A stretch of 12,020 bases of DNA, taken from NCBI GenBank assembly GCA_948960675.1, contig CARDPF010000075.1, positions 1 through 12,020 on the forward strand, written 5' to 3'. Shown piece after piece: positions 1 to 7,712 of the stretch (position 1 is the first letter of the stretch; each line of letters begins with the position of its first letter). Position numbers and translations under genes: made by a program. This stretch comes from an uncultured Eisenbergiella sp. GTDB taxonomy: Bacteria; Bacillota; Clostridia; Lachnospirales; Lachnospiraceae. Below the pieces are notes generated by a model. It did not search any database and was not told the origin of the DNA. It saw only the letters and a list, made by a program, of their open reading frames with translations.

Positions 1-69
1 GCGGGTGTGGAGTATGGGGTGGGAGGAAATCCGGTGTTCAGTTTTGAAGGCACAGGCAGTCAAGGGTGA
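1..69 (+). CDS. possible 3' tail of an upstream gene
   Basis: Frame 1 is open from the window edge to a TGA at 67-69 and would encode a 22-residue tail ending in FEGTGSQG. Frame 2 is also open, to a TAG at 71-73, so the reading frame cannot be fixed from so little sequence. The only support for a gene is that an intrinsic terminator follows about 25 bases later. No family can be recognised. Confidence 0.25.
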   Translation, partial: AGVEYGVGGNPVFSFEGTGSQG

Positions 70-94
70 ATAGGAAAGAATTTGTAGGGTGAGA

Positions 95-119
95 GTGTGC
101 GCGAAGCGTACACTTTTTT
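95..119 (+). terminator. intrinsic terminator
   Basis: An 8-base-pair stem, GTGTGCGC (95-102) with GCGTACAC (106-113) including one G-U pair, encloses a GAA loop and is followed directly by six T (114-119). This is a standard Rho-independent terminator. It closes whatever unit enters the window from the left and insulates the operon that starts near 220. Confidence 0.8.
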
Positions 120-134
120 GCGTTATAGGAAATT

Positions 135-184
135 GCCGTAATCATGGCGGATGTGAAGTGTTGCCGCCAGACGGCATATTTTTG
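135..184 (+). terminator. possible second hairpin terminator
   Basis: GCCGT (135-139) pairs with ACGGC (171-175), and GGCGG (146-150) pairs with CCGCC (164-168), with an internal loop between the two stems and a 13-base apical loop. ATATTTTTG follows. It lies upstream of the predicted promoter, so it is not part of that transcript's leader. It may back up the terminator at 95-119. The split stem makes it weaker than a standard terminator. Confidence 0.35.
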
Positions 185-213
185 TTGTTTAGAGGGGTAA
201 AGTCTGTTATAAT
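185..213 (+). promoter_or_regulatory. sigma-A promoter for the Sir2-like/hisHF unit
   Basis: A perfect TATAAT -10 (208-213) is preceded by an extended -10 TG (205-206). A weak -35, TTGTTT (185-190), sits 17 bases upstream. Transcription would start near 220, giving a leader of about 25 bases before the ATG at 245. No operator or riboswitch-like fold fits in so short a leader. Confidence 0.7.
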
Positions 214-244
214 AGCAAAATAGGAAAAGGAGTATGGGGAAAAG

Positions 245-1063
245 ATGTGGGATAAGGTAAAGCAATCCGTTTCGGAAGCGGAGATGGTACTGGTGGGAAT
301 CGGAACGGAATTTGCGCAGGATTATAGTGATATGGAGTCGGATCCATTTTATGGGCCCCTGCTTTCACAGGCAGCGGGGGAGGAAGAGGGCGGCCGGTAT
401 CTGCAGTATCTGCAGTTTCACCACAGAAGCAGACATCCGGACGGGAGAAAAGTAAAGGCATACCAAAATCTTGGTGAACTTTTGGAAGGAAAGAATTATT
501 TTGCGGTTTCCCTGTGTACGGACGGGCTTTGGGAGGAAACGGGCCTGAAGCGGGAGAGAATGGTGACGCCCTGCGGAAATTTTGACGCGATGCAGTGCGT
601 GGGGGAGTGTGCGGCACGGCAGCCGCTTATGAAGGAGACTGACAGGATCTGCGCGCTGCTGGAAAGCATGGATGGCTGCGGGGGGGATATTCATGAGATA
701 CAGCCTCCGGTTTGTCCGGTTTGTAAAAAGCCGTTGTGGTTTAATCAGATTTCCACACCCGGTTACCGGGAGGAAGGATATTTAGGGCAGTGGGCGGCCT
801 ATACCAAGTGGCTGCAGGGGACGCTGCACAGGAGGCTATGCATTTTGGAATTGGGGGTGGGGCTTACGTTTCCACAGATAGTCCGGTTTCCGTTTGAAAA
901 GATTGCCTTTTTTAATCAAAAGGCATATTTTTACAGGATTCATTCCAAATTGTACCAGCTTGCGCAGGAACTGAATGGAAGAGGAATTTCGATTGCACAA
1001 AGCCCGGTGGATTTTTTTGGGGAAAAGGGCTGTGCGGGGGGACGGGATGATAGCGATCATTGA
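245..1063 (+). CDS. Sir2-like protein with degenerate active site
   Basis: The 272-residue product resembles SIR2-family NAD-dependent protein deacylases, but its motifs are altered. VLVGIGTEF (16-23) sits where the nucleotide-binding GAGxS loop is expected. SLCTDGLWEETG (89-100) matches the region that usually contains N-x-D, and TPCGNFDAMQC (108-118) lies where the catalytic His-Gly pair is normal. Cys118, Cys122, Cys157 and Cys160 could form the zinc site. LELGVGLTFPQIVRFPFEKIAF (201-222) fits the C-terminal half of the Rossmann fold. AAAAGGAG (225-232) lies 12 bases before the ATG, with a nearer GGGGA. The gene is first in the operon and overlaps hisH by 17 bases. Fold assignment is fairly secure; deacylase activity is doubtful because the usual catalytic His is not seen. 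It may bind NAD or ADP-ribose instead. Confidence 0.7.
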   Translation: MWDKVKQSVSEAEMVLVGIGTEFAQDYSDMESDPFYGPLLSQAAGEEEGGRYLQYLQFHHRSRHPDGRKVKAYQNLGELLEGKNYFAVSLCTDGLWEETGLKRERMVTPCGNFDAMQCVGECAARQPLMKETDRICALLESMDGCGGDIHEIQPPVCPVCKKPLWFNQISTPGYREEGYLGQWAAYTKWLQGTLHRRLCILELGVGLTFPQIVRFPFEKIAFFNQKAYFYRIHSKLYQLAQELNGRGISIAQSPVDFFGEKGCAGGRDDSDH

Positions 1064-1664
1064 TTATGATGCGGGTAATATAAAAAGTGTGGAGAAAGCG
1101 CTTCTTTCGTTAGGGGAAAGGGTGGTTGTGACACGCAGGCGGGAACAGATTTTGCAGGCGGACAAGGTTGTCCTGCCAGGCGTCGGTGCATTTGGGGACG
1201 CGATGCATAAGCTGCGGCAATATGGACTTACCAAGGTAATTTATGAGACGGTGGAAAACAAGACGCCGTTTTTGGGAATTTGTCTGGGACTACAGCTTTT
1301 GTTTGCCTCCAGTGAGGAAAGTCCGGGTGTGGAGGGGCTTGGGATCCTGAAAGGGAAGATTGTGCGGATTCCGGAGGGAAGGGGGGAAGACGCAGAGCCC
1401 TTGAAAATTCCCCATATCGGCTGGAATTCCCTGGAATTTCCCAAAAAGGGGAGGTTGTTTGGGGATATTGGGGACCAACCTTATGTATACTTTGTGCATT
1501 CTTACTATTTGCAGGCAGAGGAGGATATTGTGACGGCCCGCACGCAGTACGGTGTTTCCATGGATGTTTCTGTGGAAAAGGAGAATGTGTTTGCCTGTCA
1601 GTTTCATCCGGAGAAGAGTTCGGGTACCGGCCTTAAGATATTGAAACATTTTGTAGAACTCTAA
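1047..1664 (+). CDS. hisH: imidazole glycerol phosphate synthase, glutaminase subunit HisH
   Basis: This 205-residue class I glutamine amidotransferase releases ammonia from glutamine and passes it to HisF for ring closure to imidazole glycerol phosphate and AICAR. Motifs present are [11 protein letters not shown] at the N-terminus, PGVGAFG (44-50), the nucleophile elbow GICLGLQ with Cys79, PHIGWN (122-127), and the triad residues His187 and Glu189 in CQFHPEKS. Length is normal for the family. The in-frame ATG at 975 lies deep inside the upstream gene and adds 24 residues not seen in HisH. The ATG at 1047 has a G-rich Shine-Dalgarno stretch just upstream and starts exactly at the conserved N-terminus. 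It overlaps the Sir2-like gene by 17 bases, so the two are probably translationally coupled. Confidence 0.96.
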   Translation: MIAIIDYDAGNIKSVEKALLSLGERVVVTRRREQILQADKVVLPGVGAFGDAMHKLRQYGLTKVIYETVENKTPFLGICLGLQLLFASSEESPGVEGLGILKGKIVRIPEGRGEDAEPLKIPHIGWNSLEFPKKGRLFGDIGDQPYVYFVHSYYLQAEEDIVTARTQYGVSMDVSVEKENVFACQFHPEKSSGTGLKILKHFVEL

Positions 1665-1675
1665 AGGAGGTCAGG

Positions 1676-2437
1676 ATGCATACAAAGAGGATTATCCCCT
1701 GTCTGGACGTACAAGCGGGCAGGGTGGTAAAAGGAATTCGGTTCGAGAATTTAACGGATGCCGGGGATCCGGTGGAGGCTGCCAAGGCCTACGACAGGGC
1801 GGGGGCGGACGAATTGGTTTTTCTGGACATTACGGCTTCCAGTGATGCCAGAAAAACGGCTGTGGAGTGGGTGCGGCGGGTGGCAGAGGAAGTGTTCATT
1901 CCTTTTACGGTGGGGGGTGGTATTCGCACCGTGGAAGATTTCAGGATGCTGCTGCGGGAAGGTGCGGACAAGATTTCGGTCAATTCCGCCGCCATTTGTA
2001 CACCGGGGCTGATTTCGGACGCTGCGGAAAAGTTTGGCAGCCAGTGTGTGGTGGTGGCCATTGATGCCAAAAGGCGGAAGGATGGGAGCGGTTGGAATAT
2101 TTACCAAAACGGCGGCAGGATTGATGCCGGAATTGATGCGGTAGAATGGGCACAGCGGGTGGAAAAGCTGGGGGCCGGTGAAATTTTGCTGACCAGCATG
2201 GATTGTGACGGTACGAAGGAGGGATATGATATTCCCCTGACACAGGCCATTGCGTCCAGCGTTTGCATCCCCGTTATCGCTTCCGGAGGCGCGGGGGCAA
2301 AAGAGCATTTTTATGAGGCATTGACAAAAGGCCGTGCGGACGCGGCGCTGGCGGCTTCGCTTTTTCATTTTAAGGAATTGGAAATCGGTGAGGTGAAGCG
2401 GTACTTAAAGGAACGGGGAATGTCGGTACGGATATAG
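1676..2437 (+). CDS. hisF: imidazole glycerol phosphate synthase, cyclase subunit HisF
   Basis: This 253-residue (beta-alpha)8 barrel pairs with HisH. It uses ammonia to convert PRFAR into imidazole glycerol phosphate and AICAR, step five of histidine synthesis. The catalytic aspartates are where expected: Asp11 in IPCLDV and Asp130 in [20 protein letters not shown] (173-185) carries Asp176. Phosphate-binding loops TVGGGIR (78-84) and ASGGAG are intact. Start choice is clear: AAAGGAGG (1663-1670) overlaps the hisH stop and lies five bases before the ATG. No other his gene is in the window, so the rest of the pathway must lie elsewhere or upstream. It is not fused to hisI/hisE. Confidence 0.97.
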   Translation: MHTKRIIPCLDVQAGRVVKGIRFENLTDAGDPVEAAKAYDRAGADELVFLDITASSDARKTAVEWVRRVAEEVFIPFTVGGGIRTVEDFRMLLREGADKISVNSAAICTPGLISDAAEKFGSQCVVVAIDAKRRKDGSGWNIYQNGGRIDAGIDAVEWAQRVEKLGAGEILLTSMDCDGTKEGYDIPLTQAIASSVCIPVIASGGAGAKEHFYEALTKGRADAALAASLFHFKELEIGEVKRYLKERGMSVRI

Positions 2438-2447
2438 GGGCGGTTTT

Positions 2448-2500
2448 CCAAACAGGGCAGGTTGACCGGCGATTGTGCACCTGTCCCACGGTCTGTTTGG
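2448..2500 (+). promoter_or_regulatory. two-part RNA hairpin between hisF and ung
   Basis: CCAAACA (2448-2454) pairs with TGTTTGG (2494-2500). Inside it, GGGCAGGT (2455-2462) pairs with ACCTGTCC (2479-2486) with one G-U, leaving a 16-base loop and a 7-base bulge on the 3' side. No T-run follows, so it is not a normal intrinsic terminator. It ends 15 bases before the ung Shine-Dalgarno sequence and could stabilise or process the mRNA between the two genes. The pairing is seen directly; the role is inference. Confidence 0.5.
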
Positions 2501-2530
2501 GAATGTATCGTCTGTAAAGGAGAAAAGAAG

Positions 2531-3208
2531 ATGGCGATGATAGACAATGACTGGCTTCCCGCTTTGAAGGATGAATTCCGGAAGCCTTATTATGCACAAT
2601 TGTTCCGGTTTGTGAAGGAGGAATATGCGACCAGGGTGGTTTATCCGCCTGCGGACGACATTTTTAACGCTTTTCATTTTACGCCGCTTAACAAGGTGAA
2701 AGCGGTTATTTTGGGACAGGATCCGTATCATAATGAAAAGCAGGCCCATGGCCTGTGTTTTTCCGTGCAGCCGGGACAGGAAATACCGCCGTCCCTGGTG
2801 AATATCTATCAGGAATTGCACGATGATCTGGGCTGCTATATTCCGGACAACGGCTATCTTAAAAAATGGGCGGATCAGGGGGTGCTGTTACTCAATACCG
2901 TGCTTACTGTGCGTGCCCATCAGGCGAATTCCCATCAGGCAAAGGGCTGGGAGCAGTTTACGGATGCGGTGATTGCGGCGGTGAACGCGCAGAACCGGCC
3001 GATTGTATTTTTGCTTTGGGGAAGACCGGCGCAGCTGAAGGCGGGAATGCTGGACAATCCCCATCACCTGATTTTAAAGGCCCCCCATCCGAGCCCCTTG
3101 TCCGCTTACCGGGGATTTTTCGGGTGCAGGCATTTTAGTCAGGCGAACGCCTTTTTGGAGGCCCATGGAGAAGCTCCGATTGACTGGCAGATAGAAAACA
3201 GGGCATGA
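2531..3208 (+). CDS. ung: uracil-DNA glycosylase, family 1
   Basis: The 225-residue enzyme cuts uracil from DNA and begins base excision repair. Family 1 motifs are complete: the water-activating loop GQDPYH (62-67, Asp64), the uracil-recognition LLNT (120-123, Asn122), and the minor-groove loop HPSPLS (186-191, catalytic His186) followed by YRGFFGCRHFS. Length is typical. A TTG at 2462 would add 23 residues, but it lies in the hairpin region with no ribosome site. The ATG at 2531 has AAAGGAG (2516-2522) eight bases upstream and is preferred; a second ATG two codons later is also possible. It stands 93 bases after hisF with no clear promoter, so it is probably co-transcribed with the his genes. 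Confidence 0.97.
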   Translation: MAMIDNDWLPALKDEFRKPYYAQLFRFVKEEYATRVVYPPADDIFNAFHFTPLNKVKAVILGQDPYHNEKQAHGLCFSVQPGQEIPPSLVNIYQELHDDLGCYIPDNGYLKKWADQGVLLLNTVLTVRAHQANSHQAKGWEQFTDAVIAAVNAQNRPIVFLLWGRPAQLKAGMLDNPHHLILKAPHPSPLSAYRGFFGCRHFSQANAFLEAHGEAPIDWQIENRA

Positions 3209-3274
3209 GTATATTTTTGGGGAGAAACGAGATTTGCGTCTGCGCAACAGGGCAGCGAAGAAATGAGGAAAATT

Positions 3275-4549
3275 ATGGAAAAAGAGGCGTTTGTGACAAA
3301 GGAACAAATTGAGGAAATTGTAAAAAAATATCCGACTCCGTTCCATATTTATGATGAAAAAGGAATCCGGGAAAATGCAATGCGGGTAAAGCAGGCATTT
3401 TCCTGGAACGCCGGTTTTCGGGAGTATTTTGCAGTGAAAGCAACCCCAAATCCGTTTTTGATGCGTATCCTGCAGGAATATGGCTGTGGTTTTGATTGTT
3501 CTTCACGGACGGAACTGATGCTGGCAAGGGCTGTGGGGGCTACAGGGGAAGCGATTATGTTTTCCTCCAATGACACGCCTGCAGACGAGTACGCGATGGC
3601 GGGCGGGCTTGGGGCTATTATCAATCTGGACGATATCACCCATATTGAAGAGTTGGAACACATTTTGGGCAGGCTTCCAAAGACTATGAGCTGCCGCTTC
3701 AATCCGGGGGGGCTTTTTCAGTTGAGTAACGGGATTATGGACAATCCCGGTGATTCCAAGTACGGTATGACGACAAAGCAGATGTTTGAAGCGTTCCGTA
3801 TCTTGAAAGGCAAGGGCGTGGAACGGTTCGGCATTCACGCGTTTTTGGCCAGCAATACGGTGTCCAATGATTACTATCCGCAGCTGGCAAAGCAGCTTTT
3901 TGATCTGGCGGTAAGGCTGGAGCAGGAGACCGGGGCAGATATTGCCTTTATCAATTTGTCCGGCGGGGTGGGAATTCCTTACCGGCCGGAGCAGGAGGCC
4001 AATGATATTTTTGCCATCGGCGAAGGGGTACGGCGCGTGTTTGAACAGGTGCTTGTGCCTGCCGGTATGGGGGATGTGGCCATCTTTACGGAAATGGGTC
4101 GTTTTATGACCGGGCCTTATGGCGCCCTTGTGACCAAGGCGATACATGAAAAACACATTTATAAGGAATATATCGGTGTGGATGCCTGTGCGGTCAACCT
4201 GATGCGTCCGGCTATGTACGGCGCTTACCACCATATCACGGTACTGGGCAAAGAAAAGGAAGCCTGTGACCATGTTTATGATGTGGCCGGTTCCCTGTGC
4301 GAAAACAACGATAAATTTGCCATTGACCGGGCATTGCCACAAATTGACATGGGGGATTATCTCTTTATCCATGACACGGGGGCACACGGGTTTTCCATGG
4401 GGTATAATTATAACGGAAAATTGCGCAGCGCGGAACTTTTGCTGCAGGAAGACGGAAAGGTGGAACTGATCAGAAGGGCGGAGGAGCCCAAAGACTATTT
4501 TGCAACTTTTGATTGTTTTACGATTGCGGATGCATTGTGTGAAGGATAG
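3275..4549 (+). CDS. lysA: diaminopimelate decarboxylase-type PLP enzyme
   Basis: This 424-residue fold-type III PLP decarboxylase most likely converts meso-diaminopimelate to lysine. YFAVKATPNP carries the PLP lysine Lys55. NLSGGVG (227-233) is the phosphate-binding glycine loop. EMGR (273-276) binds the cofactor side. CENNDKFA (342-349, Cys342) supplies the catalytic cysteine from the partner subunit, and IHDTGAHGFSMGYNYNG (365-381) is the usual C-terminal active-site stretch. One key position differs: where ODC and LysA have the PLP-stacking His (G-x-x-x-H-x-G-S), this protein reads GIHAFLASN (186-194), with Phe190. GAGG (3265-3268) lies six bases before the ATG at 3275; an ATG at 3263 would add four residues with a poorer site. 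It appears to belong to a divergent clostridial LysA branch; substrate is inferred. Confidence 0.85.
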   Translation: MEKEAFVTKEQIEEIVKKYPTPFHIYDEKGIRENAMRVKQAFSWNAGFREYFAVKATPNPFLMRILQEYGCGFDCSSRTELMLARAVGATGEAIMFSSNDTPADEYAMAGGLGAIINLDDITHIEELEHILGRLPKTMSCRFNPGGLFQLSNGIMDNPGDSKYGMTTKQMFEAFRILKGKGVERFGIHAFLASNTVSNDYYPQLAKQLFDLAVRLEQETGADIAFINLSGGVGIPYRPEQEANDIFAIGEGVRRVFEQVLVPAGMGDVAIFTEMGRFMTGPYGALVTKAIHEKHIYKEYIGVDACAVNLMRPAMYGAYHHITVLGKEKEACDHVYDVAGSLCENNDKFAIDRALPQIDMGDYLFIHDTGAHGFSMGYNYNGKLRSAELLLQEDGKVELIRRAEEPKDYFATFDCFTIADALCEG

Positions 4550-4559
4550 AGGGGAGAGA

Positions 4560-5423
4560 TTGCGTAGATTCGGGAATAAACCACCGAAACCCACCGCGAA
4601 GGAATTGACTGAATTGGTTAAAAAGTGGGATCAGGGAGATAAAGAGGCTGGGGAACAGGTAAAAAGCTTTGAGAAGTCCTTCGGGACGGGGGAAAAGCAG
4701 GTCGCCAAAATCAGAATCGCCCTTTATACGCAGGCGGCTTATAAAGGGGACAGGCAGGCGCGGTACTGGCTGGGGGTGTCCCAGGCCAGACTTGGGAACC
4801 GGGAGGCTTCATTGGAATGGCTGACAAATCTGGCAAGGGACGGCGAGGTAGGGGCGATGCGGGAACTTGCCAAAGGCTATGCCAAGGGCGGATGTTACGG
4901 ATACCGTAAGGAAGAATACCGCTACTGGATACAAAAGGCCGCACAGGAAAAGGACGCATGGGCGCAGGCGAAGCTGGGGCAAATTTATGAGGGCAAAGAC
5001 GGCGAAAAGGCGCGTTATTGGTTTACCCAATCCGCAAAGCAGGATTGCGCGGCGGGGCTAATCGGTCTGGGGAAAAGCTTTTACAACGAAGCGATGTCCG
5101 TTATTACGGCGGGGGAAGAGACCAAGCGGAAGGAAAAACTGCAGCGCAGGGCAGAAGTCTGCTTTTTACGTGCCCTTGACACAGCGCAAAAAGGCAGGGA
5201 GTTTGCGCAGGCCTGTCATGAACTGGGAGTTTTGTACGAGTTTGCCTTGCCGGGAAAGGCGTTTGCCGAAAAGGCCGCTTATTTTTATTATCGGGCATGG
5301 AAGGGGCTTACCAGCAGAACGGACGGGGAGGCATTTGAAAGAATCCGGAATCAATATGGCCTGCAGACAGATGAGGCGGATTTGGAAGCATGGGAAAAGC
5401 GGATTTTTGGGGAAGAGGTGTGA
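4560..5423 (+). CDS. Sel1-like/TPR repeat protein
   Basis: The product (287 residues from the TTG at 4560) is almost wholly helical. It contains several Sel1-like repeats, for example at about 60-94, 95-130 and 132-164, and again near 215-245. The recurring pattern is a small residue pair, then A-x-x-x-L-G-x-x-Y, then A-x-x-W-x-x-x-A. Such alpha-solenoids are binding scaffolds without catalysis. No signal peptide or membrane segment is present, so it should be cytoplasmic. The start is uncertain. AGAGG (4548-4552) sits seven bases before the TTG at 4560, while ATG 4530 and GTG 4539 overlap lysA and lack a ribosome site. The gene is 10 bases after lysA and 55 before the GH25 gene, so it may share a transcript with both. 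Partner unknown. Confidence 0.75.
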   Translation: MRRFGNKPPKPTAKELTELVKKWDQGDKEAGEQVKSFEKSFGTGEKQVAKIRIALYTQAAYKGDRQARYWLGVSQARLGNREASLEWLTNLARDGEVGAMRELAKGYAKGGCYGYRKEEYRYWIQKAAQEKDAWAQAKLGQIYEGKDGEKARYWFTQSAKQDCAAGLIGLGKSFYNEAMSVITAGEETKRKEKLQRRAEVCFLRALDTAQKGREFAQACHELGVLYEFALPGKAFAEKAAYFYYRAWKGLTSRTDGEAFERIRNQYGLQTDEADLEAWEKRIFGEEV

Positions 5424-5478
5424 TTCTTGCAGGCAATAAAGGTTTGACTTTGCAAAACGGTTTAGGAAAGGCAGGAGT

Positions 5479-7440
5479 ATGGGAAGGAAAAGACACAAGA
5501 GGCGCAGAAAAGCAGTTTTAGGGCAGGGAATGCTTATCGGTATGACGGCGGCAGCAGTTGTGGCGATTGCCATACTGGCTGCCTTTCTTTGGAAAAGGGA
5601 ACCAAAGGCCGAACCGGCGGGAAATGAAAACAGCCAGGAGGGCTTAGGGCAGACAGGGGAAAGCATGCAGGAAAGCACCGTATCTTCGGAGGCGGGGGAT
5701 GCAGATATTTTTGGGAGCAAGGAGGCAGTGGAATCTTCGGAAGCGGCCGAAGGTGGGGAAGAAGGAACCCCTAAACGGGAAGCGGCTGCCAATATGGCAG
5801 CGGAAGTGGGCAGCATGGAGGATCTTGAGGACCCGCAGGCTTCCACCAATGCGGGCGGAGAGGCGGCGGGTGGTGCCGTTGTCGATGTGGGCAGCGTAGC
5901 GCTTGCGGAAGGGGAAAACGCCCAGGCGACCCTGGGAATTGATGTGTCAAAGTATCAGGGAACCATTGATTGGGCGGCTGTGAAAAATGCGGGGGTGGAG
6001 TTTGCCATGATCCGCGTGGGTTACCGGACAAAGGTGGGCGGAATGCTGTATGAGGATCCTGCAGCGCGCTATAATCTGCAGGAGGCCACCAAAAACGGCA
6101 TCAAGGCCGGGGCTTATTTTTTCTCTTCGGCGGTGGATGCACAGGAGGCAAGGGAGGAGGCGGACTGGGTGGCCAGCTTTGTCGCCAAGTATAAAATTAC
6201 CTATCCGGTTGCCTATAACTGTGAAGATTTTCAGTCTCCGGACAGCAGACAGCACCATCTTACCCGGGAGGAGAGGACGCAGGTTGCCTGTGTGTTTTTG
6301 GATCAGATTGCGTCCTATGGATATACGCCGATGTTTTACGCCTCCAGAAACGAGATGGAGGGGTCGGCCCAGTGGGATATGGCGAAGGTGTCTGGCAAGT
6401 ATAAGGTTTGGGTTTCCCAATATCCGGAAAATCCTTTTCCCGATACGCCCTCTTCCACGTACAGCGGCGTCCATGCCATGTGGCAGTATACGAGCCAGGG
6501 ACAGGTTGCCGGTGTAAAAGGACAGGTGGATGTAAACGTGGCCTACTTTGGCTATGACCAGGAGGCAGCGGCAAAGGATGCCGCCCCGGCAGAGGTGGTG
6601 GAGGCCAACCCAGAAATTGGCATTCGGTTCACCGAGGTAGATGAGACGGTTACGGCAAAGCAGGAGACAAATTTGCGCAATCTTCCCACGACGGAGGGCA
6701 GCAGCGTTGTGGTTTTATTAAAAAACGGGGAAAACGTACAGCGCACCGGAATCGGGTCAAACGGTTGGGACCGTCTGGTATATAACGGGCAGAAAGTGTA
6801 TGCGGTGCACAGCTTTCTGACGACGGATTTGACGGCATCTTTGGTGGGGGGCGCAGATGCGTCCGGACAAAACGGGCAGGAAACACCAGACAGCGAAGGA
6901 GAGGGGAATGTAGCCCAAAACAGTTCGCAGGGTATGGATAAGGTGGGTGGCATGACGTTTCAGGCCGTGAGTGAGGCGGTAACGGCGCGGGATACGGTGA
7001 ATCTGCGTGACTTTCCCAGCACGGAAACGGGAAATGTGGTGGGAACGCTGCGGTACGGGGAAGCCGTGGTGCGCACCGGCATATCCGGCAGTATGGATAC
7101 CGGCTGGTCGCGGCTTTCGGTTAACGGTCAAACCGTCTATGCTTCCTCCAGACTACTGGCTACCAGTATGGATTATAAGGAACAGGAGAAAATCACCGAT
7201 GAGAACCCGGAGGCGGGCATGCATTTTGTGGCGGCAGCCGGGACGGTGATGGCAAAGGACGGGCAGACGAATCTGCGCACCCTGCCTACCACCAACGAAC
7301 CGTCCGTGGTGGTGGCTACGTTGACGGCAGACATGACGGCCCAGCGGATCGGAATTGACAAGGACAAGGGCTGGACAAAACTGACCTATAACGGACAGAC
7401 CGTCTACGCCGTGACCAATTACCTGACGGTGCTGGAATGA
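5479..7440 (+). CDS. membrane-anchored GH25 muramidase-like protein with three SH3b repeats
   Basis: The 653-residue protein starts with a very basic cytoplasmic tip (MGRKRHKRRRK), a transmembrane helix (about 17-38) and an acidic, Ala/Gly/Glu/Ser-rich linker to about 150. A glycoside hydrolase family 25 domain follows (152-360). GIDVSKYQGTIDW gives the first conserved Asp155, Glu249 is the expected acid in YNCED, and Asp351 lies in VDVNVAYF. The usual DxE motif is N-C-E here, with Asn247 replacing Asp. Three related repeats (about 380-448, 490-562 and 580-652) share a TNLR/VNLR...P..T core, a GW..L..NGQ.VYA element and a leading TV.AK; they look like bacterial SH3 domains that bind peptidoglycan. 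It would act outside the cell on wall glycan. AGGAAAGG (5464-5471) lies seven bases before the ATG. Hydrolytic activity is plausible but not certain. Confidence 0.88.
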   Translation: MGRKRHKRRRKAVLGQGMLIGMTAAAVVAIAILAAFLWKREPKAEPAGNENSQEGLGQTGESMQESTVSSEAGDADIFGSKEAVESSEAAEGGEEGTPKREAAANMAAEVGSMEDLEDPQASTNAGGEAAGGAVVDVGSVALAEGENAQATLGIDVSKYQGTIDWAAVKNAGVEFAMIRVGYRTKVGGMLYEDPAARYNLQEATKNGIKAGAYFFSSAVDAQEAREEADWVASFVAKYKITYPVAYNCEDFQSPDSRQHHLTREERTQVACVFLDQIASYGYTPMFYASRNEMEGSAQWDMAKVSGKYKVWVSQYPENPFPDTPSSTYSGVHAMWQYTSQGQVAGVKGQVDVNVAYFGYDQEAAAKDAAPAEVVEANPEIGIRFTEVDETVTAKQETNLRNLPTTEGSSVVVLLKNGENVQRTGIGSNGWDRLVYNGQKVYAVHSFLTTDLTASLVGGADASGQNGQETPDSEGEGNVAQNSSQGMDKVGGMTFQAVSEAVTARDTVNLRDFPSTETGNVVGTLRYGEAVVRTGISGSMDTGWSRLSVNGQTVYASSRLLATSMDYKEQEKITDENPEAGMHFVAAAGTVMAKDGQTNLRTLPTTNEPSVVVATLTADMTAQRIGIDKDKGWTKLTYNGQTVYAVTNYLTVLE

Positions 7441-7446
7441 GCAGCC

Positions 7447-7676
7447 GTCCTTCCGTCAGCCAAGGCAGCCCGGGCCCGTTACAGGATCGCGAGATTCCGC
7501 ACGGGAAATTCCACCAAAACAAATCCTGTTCCTGAACGCAACAGGGCGCAAAATAACGCACTGCGTTTAAAAGGATTTGCGCCCTGTCGCAGGAACAGGA
7601 TTTATTTTTGGGAATTTCTCCGTCCGTAATCAAGCGTCCTGTAACGGGCCCGGGCTGCCTTGGCTGACGGAGGGAC
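7447..7676. repeat. 230-base nested palindromic element (element 1)
   Basis: The outer arms 7447-7486 and 7637-7676 are 40 bases each and complementary except for T7451/G7672, which can still pair as G-U in RNA. Inside, GAAATTCC (7505-7512) pairs with GGAATTTC (7611-7618). AAATCCTGTTCCTG (7521-7534) pairs with CAGGAACAGGATTT (7590-7603), and ACAGGGCGCAAA (7541-7552) pairs with TTTGCGCCCTGT (7576-7587), leaving a 23-base apical loop. It begins six bases after the GH25 stop and lies between convergent genes. It shares a degenerate core with the two other palindromic elements here. No ORF is supported within it. Confidence 0.85.
7521..7609. terminator. bidirectional terminator inside element 1
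   Basis: The perfect 14-base-pair stem 7521-7534/7590-7603, topped by a 12-base-pair stem, is followed on the plus strand by TTTATTTTT (7601-7609). On the minus strand it is followed by TTTGTTTTGG (complement of 7514-7523). It therefore can end transcription both from the plus-strand GH25 gene and from the minus-strand DUF3892 gene. The T-runs are interrupted and the hairpin is unusually tall, so efficiency is inferred. Confidence 0.6.
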
Positions 7677-7712
7677 GTCCGTCCCGCGCTGCTTTTTTTT
7701 GCAGGGCTGTGG

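Noticed and set aside
234..260. ATG at 234 giving an 8-codon ORF just before the Sir2-like gene
   Set aside because: Only one base separates it from the Shine-Dalgarno sequence, and it is out of frame and short.
3503..4594. 363-codon minus-strand open frame opposite lysA
   Set aside because: Shadow of the well-supported lysA gene; composition is His/Arg/Pro-rich as expected of an antisense frame.
5444..5449. TTGACT as a possible -35 for the GH25 gene
   Set aside because: No acceptable -10 lies 16-18 bases downstream.
6615..7435. Three-fold repeat in the GH25 gene as a possible nucleotide repeat or CRISPR-like array
   Set aside because: The repetition is at protein level (SH3b-like domains of about 70 residues), with diverged DNA and no short regular spacers.
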